Assembly: GCA_040376605.1 (NCBI GenBank)
Contig: JBEIQI010000148.1
Span: 1 to 7,444, forward strand
Direction: 5' to 3'
DNA: 7,444 nt
Source of the DNA: JANWKQ01 sp040376605
GTDB taxonomy: Bacteria; Bacteroidota; Bacteroidia; CAIKAF01
Shown here in pieces: positions 5,496 through 7,444 of this stretch (position 1 is its first letter; each line of letters begins with the position of its first letter). The position numbers and the translations under genes were made by a program. Below the pieces are notes generated by a model, which made no database searches, had not been told where the DNA came from, and worked only from the letters and a program-made list of their open reading frames with translations.

Positions 5496-6428
5496 ATGAG
5501 AAAGGCTTTATTCATTTTAGGCATGTTACTTACTTCATCCCTTTGTATGGCACAAGTAATTAGCATTAGCACTGTAACTGCCAATATCGGAGGAGTATTT
5601 GGTTTGGGAACCCCAACGATTTTAAATACTACTTATACCACTAATACTCAAAGAGGATCAATCACATATTCGAATGGAAGGGATAACTTTAATGATTTAC
5701 AATTGTCCAATTCTCCAGGAGCCGGTTCATTGAACACTAATAATTATAATGGCTTCAATAATAATTATGGCAACAATGACTATAATTACTGTTATAATGG
5801 ATATGGAAACTCTTATAACAACTACAATAACAATAGCTACAATTATAACAATACCTATAATAACCAAACTACATACACCAGCAACAACGATGGTTATGGA
5901 TCAACAATTGAATTAGAGAACGGTGATGGAACTACCAGGGTGATTGAAACGACTACTGACTCTTCCCAGGCTGAGGCAAATAAATCTATTAAAGATAAAA
6001 TTGATGCGCATATGGTTCACTTTACCGGATTGGTCATGAGTGATATGTTTAATGAAGGAAACTTGTCGAAAGCCTATGTAATGGATAAGTATTCGGAATT
6101 CTTAAAACCTGGAAAATATAGCAACATCAGCACCAATCTTCCAAACTCAGTGGCGTTTACTTTTGATGGTATTGCTATTCCACCTAAAACACGTTTAATC
6201 ATTTATAGCGGAACTAACTTTAACGGCAGTAAATTAGTTGATATTACAGGTCCGGCAATTATTAATAATAACAAATGGGAATTCGATGAAAGATATACCG
6301 GAGCTAATAGAAAAACCTATTGCCCTGAATTACAAAGTACCTTTCCCCAAAATGTTAGAAAATGGAGTAATTCAAATATGCATGATTGGCAAAATGGATC
6401 TATAGAGATTCTAGAAGTTACTGAATAA
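5496..6428 (+). CDS. Secreted Asn/Tyr-rich protein with unrecognised C-terminal domain
   Basis: A 310-residue protein I cannot assign to a family. The signal peptide spans 1-19 or so (MRKALFILGMLLTSSLCMAQ, cleavage likely before Q20). Cys17 does not sit in a lipobox, since Leu precedes it. Residues 20-75 are Thr/Ser/Asn-rich. Residues 81-130 hold 22 Asn and 12 Tyr of 50. A Thr-rich linker follows (131-158), then a compact C-terminal region (160-310) with FTFDGIAIPPKTRLIIYSG (221-239), NFNGSKLVDITGPAIINN (241-258) and SNSNMHDWQNGSIEILEV (291-308). The YSGTNFNGSKL stretch (237-247) faintly recalls the YxGxxFxG strand turns of beta/gamma-crystallin-like proteins, but I would not call the fold. 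It repeats the architecture of the upstream neighbour: signal peptide, Asn-rich tract, C-terminal domain. It has its own promoter-like block and terminator. The ATG is fixed by the signal peptide. Confidence 0.88.
   Translation: MRKALFILGMLLTSSLCMAQVISISTVTANIGGVFGLGTPTILNTTYTTNTQRGSITYSNGRDNFNDLQLSNSPGAGSLNTNNYNGFNNNYGNNDYNYCYNGYGNSYNNYNNNSYNYNNTYNNQTTYTSNNDGYGSTIELENGDGTTRVIETTTDSSQAEANKSIKDKIDAHMVHFTGLVMSDMFNEGNLSKAYVMDKYSEFLKPGKYSNISTNLPNSVAFTFDGIAIPPKTRLIIYSGTNFNGSKLVDITGPAIINNNKWEFDERYTGANRKTYCPELQSTFPQNVRKWSNSNMHDWQNGSIEILEVTE
5736..5885 (+). repeat. Asn/Tyr-rich low-complexity coding tract (residues 81-130)
   Basis: Of 50 residues, 22 are Asn and 12 Tyr, with Gly and Ser, in irregular NNY and YNN units. 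AAC, AAT, TAT and TAC are mixed, so the DNA repeat is degenerate. Compared with the tract in the upstream gene it is shorter and much richer in Tyr, a composition seen in aggregation-prone prion-like segments. Confidence 0.82.
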
Positions 6429-6447
6429 AAGAGCTTTTTAATTAGAT

Positions 6448-6480
6448 AACCCATTTCAATTTAAGAATGGGTTTTTTTTT
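6448..6480 (+). terminator. Rho-independent terminator of the 5496 gene
   Basis: An 8-bp perfect stem, AACCCATT (6448-6455) with AATGGGTT (6466-6473), encloses a 10-base loop and runs into nine Ts (6472-6480). It begins 19 bases after the stop codon. valS should therefore be transcribed from its own promoter in the 6481-6601 gap. Confidence 0.9.
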
Positions 6481-6571
6481 GCCTTAATGTCCCATAAAGC
6501 TAGTCATTAATGGCCCAATTATAAGACTCATTGGTTAATCTTATTGACTTAGCGGGCTCCAAAAAAATGTT

Positions 6572-6587
6572 TACTTTTATACCCTTG
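6572..6587 (+). promoter_or_regulatory. Candidate -7 element(s) for valS
   Basis: TACTTTTA (6572-6579) and TACCCTTG (6580-6587) are each one mismatch from TAnnTTTG, and lie 14 to 29 bases before the valS ATG. No -33 TTTG is well placed; TTGAC at 6544-6548 is too far upstream. I see no T-box leader or other riboswitch in the gap. Confidence 0.3.
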
Positions 6588-6601
6588 AAACGATAACTTA
6601 A

Positions 6602-7444
6602 ATGACCGAAATCGCCAAAATATACGACCCAAAACTAACTGAAGACAGATGGTACAAGGAATGGATGGATCATAAATGCTTTGCCAGCCAACCAGACGGG
6701 AGACCAGCCTTTACCATTGTAATTCCACCACCGAATGTGACGGGTGTTCTGCATATGGGGCATATGCTTAATAATACAATTCAAGATGTTTTGATCCGCA
6801 AAGCTCGTATGCAAGGCAAAAATGCATGTTGGGTTCCGGGAACGGACCATGCCAGTATTGCTACCGAAGCTAAAGTGGTTCAAATGCTCCGCGAACAAGG
6901 CATAAAAAAATCTGACCTAAGCAGAGAGGACTTTTTAAAACATGCTTATATCTGGAAGGATAAGTATGGCGGAATTATATTAGAACAATTAAAAAAACTA
7001 GGTGCTAGCTGCGATTGGGATCGTACTTCATTCACTATGGATGAGCATTATAACGATGCGGTTACAAACGTATTTATTGATCTTTACAATAAAGGACTCA
7101 TTTATCGTGGTCTTAGAATGATCAACTGGGACCCTGCTGGTAAAACTGCGTTGAGTGATGAAGAAGTTTTACATACCACAGAAAATTCTAAACTTTATTA
7201 TGTAAAGTATAAAGTTGTTGGCAATAATGCTTCCATAACGATTGCAACAACACGACCAGAAACCATTCTGGCGGATACTGCCATTTGCATCAACCCTAAG
7301 GATGAAAGATTTTTGCATTTACATGGTAAAAAAGCGTTGGTACCATTTATCAATAGAGAGATTCCGGTAATTTTAGATGAATATGTTTCTATTGAGTTTG
7401 GTACAGGTTGCTTAAAAGTAACCCCTGCACACGATGCCAACGAC
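6602..7444 (+). CDS. valS: Valyl-tRNA synthetase, N-terminal part, truncated by the window edge
   Basis: The frame is open from the ATG at 6602 to the last base, giving 281 residues of an enzyme usually near 880-950. ValRS is a class I cytoplasmic synthetase that charges tRNA-Val and hydrolyses mischarged Thr-tRNA-Val. Seen here are the ATP-binding HIGH motif as HMGH (51-54) in PPPNVTGVLHMGHMLNNTIQ (42-61), WVPGTDHASIATE (77-89), LGASCDWDR (133-141), INWDPAGKTALSDEEV (174-189), and the start of the CP1 editing domain with TTRPET (216-221) and GTGCLKVTPAHDAND (267-281). PPPNVTG and VTPAHDxND distinguish it from IleRS and LeuRS. The KMSKS loop, anticodon-binding domain and C-terminal coiled coil lie beyond the window. 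The ATG is supported by the normal N-terminal length ahead of HMGH. It follows a strong terminator, so it is not co-transcribed with the Asn-rich gene. Confidence 0.97.
   Translation, partial: MTEIAKIYDPKLTEDRWYKEWMDHKCFASQPDGRPAFTIVIPPPNVTGVLHMGHMLNNTIQDVLIRKARMQGKNACWVPGTDHASIATEAKVVQMLREQGIKKSDLSREDFLKHAYIWKDKYGGIILEQLKKLGASCDWDRTSFTMDEHYNDAVTNVFIDLYNKGLIYRGLRMINWDPAGKTALSDEEVLHTTENSKLYYVKYKVVGNNASITIATTRPETILADTAICINPKDERFLHLHGKKALVPFINREIPVILDEYVSIEFGTGCLKVTPAHDAND

Noticed and set aside
6481..6601. T-box or other amino-acid-responsive leader ahead of valS
   Set aside because: The gap is only about 120 bases, has no T-box sequence or antiterminator/terminator pair of its own, and the hairpin at 6448-6480 belongs to the upstream gene.
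6635..7440. Two minus-strand open frames (6635-6898 and 7198-7440)
   Set aside because: Both are antisense to valS, whose frame carries all the ValRS motifs.

Overview
The window looks like chromosomal DNA of a member of the Bacteroidota, probably Flavobacteriales-like, though the exact order is inference. The DNA is AT-rich. None of the starts I can see has a clear Shine-Dalgarno sequence. Several upstream regions carry sequences at or near the phylum's -7 element TAnnTTTG. Secreted proteins end their signal peptides in the style usual for the phylum (SFSQ, SYGQ, CMAQ). Nothing indicates a phage, insertion sequence, CRISPR array or structural RNA.

Layout, left to right. (1) The 3' three quarters of a cation diffusion facilitator metal exporter gene, cut by the window edge (1-695, +). 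(2) A hairpin terminator at 705-738, oriented mainly for the gene to its right. (3) A small secreted protein of unknown function on the minus strand (778-1158). (4) cinA (1355-2623, +), a two-domain CinA with both the MoaB-like and the NMN deamidase domain. (5) A LacI-family repressor gene on the minus strand (2625-3671), converging on cinA with only one base between the two stop codons. (6) Two consecutive plus-strand genes (3919-5289 and 5496-6428) for secreted proteins. Each has a signal peptide, a long Asn-rich (in the second Asn/Tyr-rich) low-complexity segment and an unrecognised C-terminal domain. Each has its own terminator, and both share a 25-base promoter-like block. (7) The 5' part of valS (6602 to the edge, +).

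The housekeeping genes (cinA, valS, metal exporter) are ordinary. The interesting part is the 3.7-6.4 kb segment. Two secreted, prion-like-composition proteins sit side by side, are apparently transcribed separately from near-identical promoters, and lie divergent from an orphan LacI-type regulator whose own promoter sits inside an inverted repeat. They may be co-expressed parts of a cell-surface or extracellular-matrix system. That is inference from architecture and promoter similarity; no function can be read from the sequence.

No gene-free stretch exceeds about 250 bases. The largest gap (3672-3918) holds the divergent promoters and candidate operators described below.
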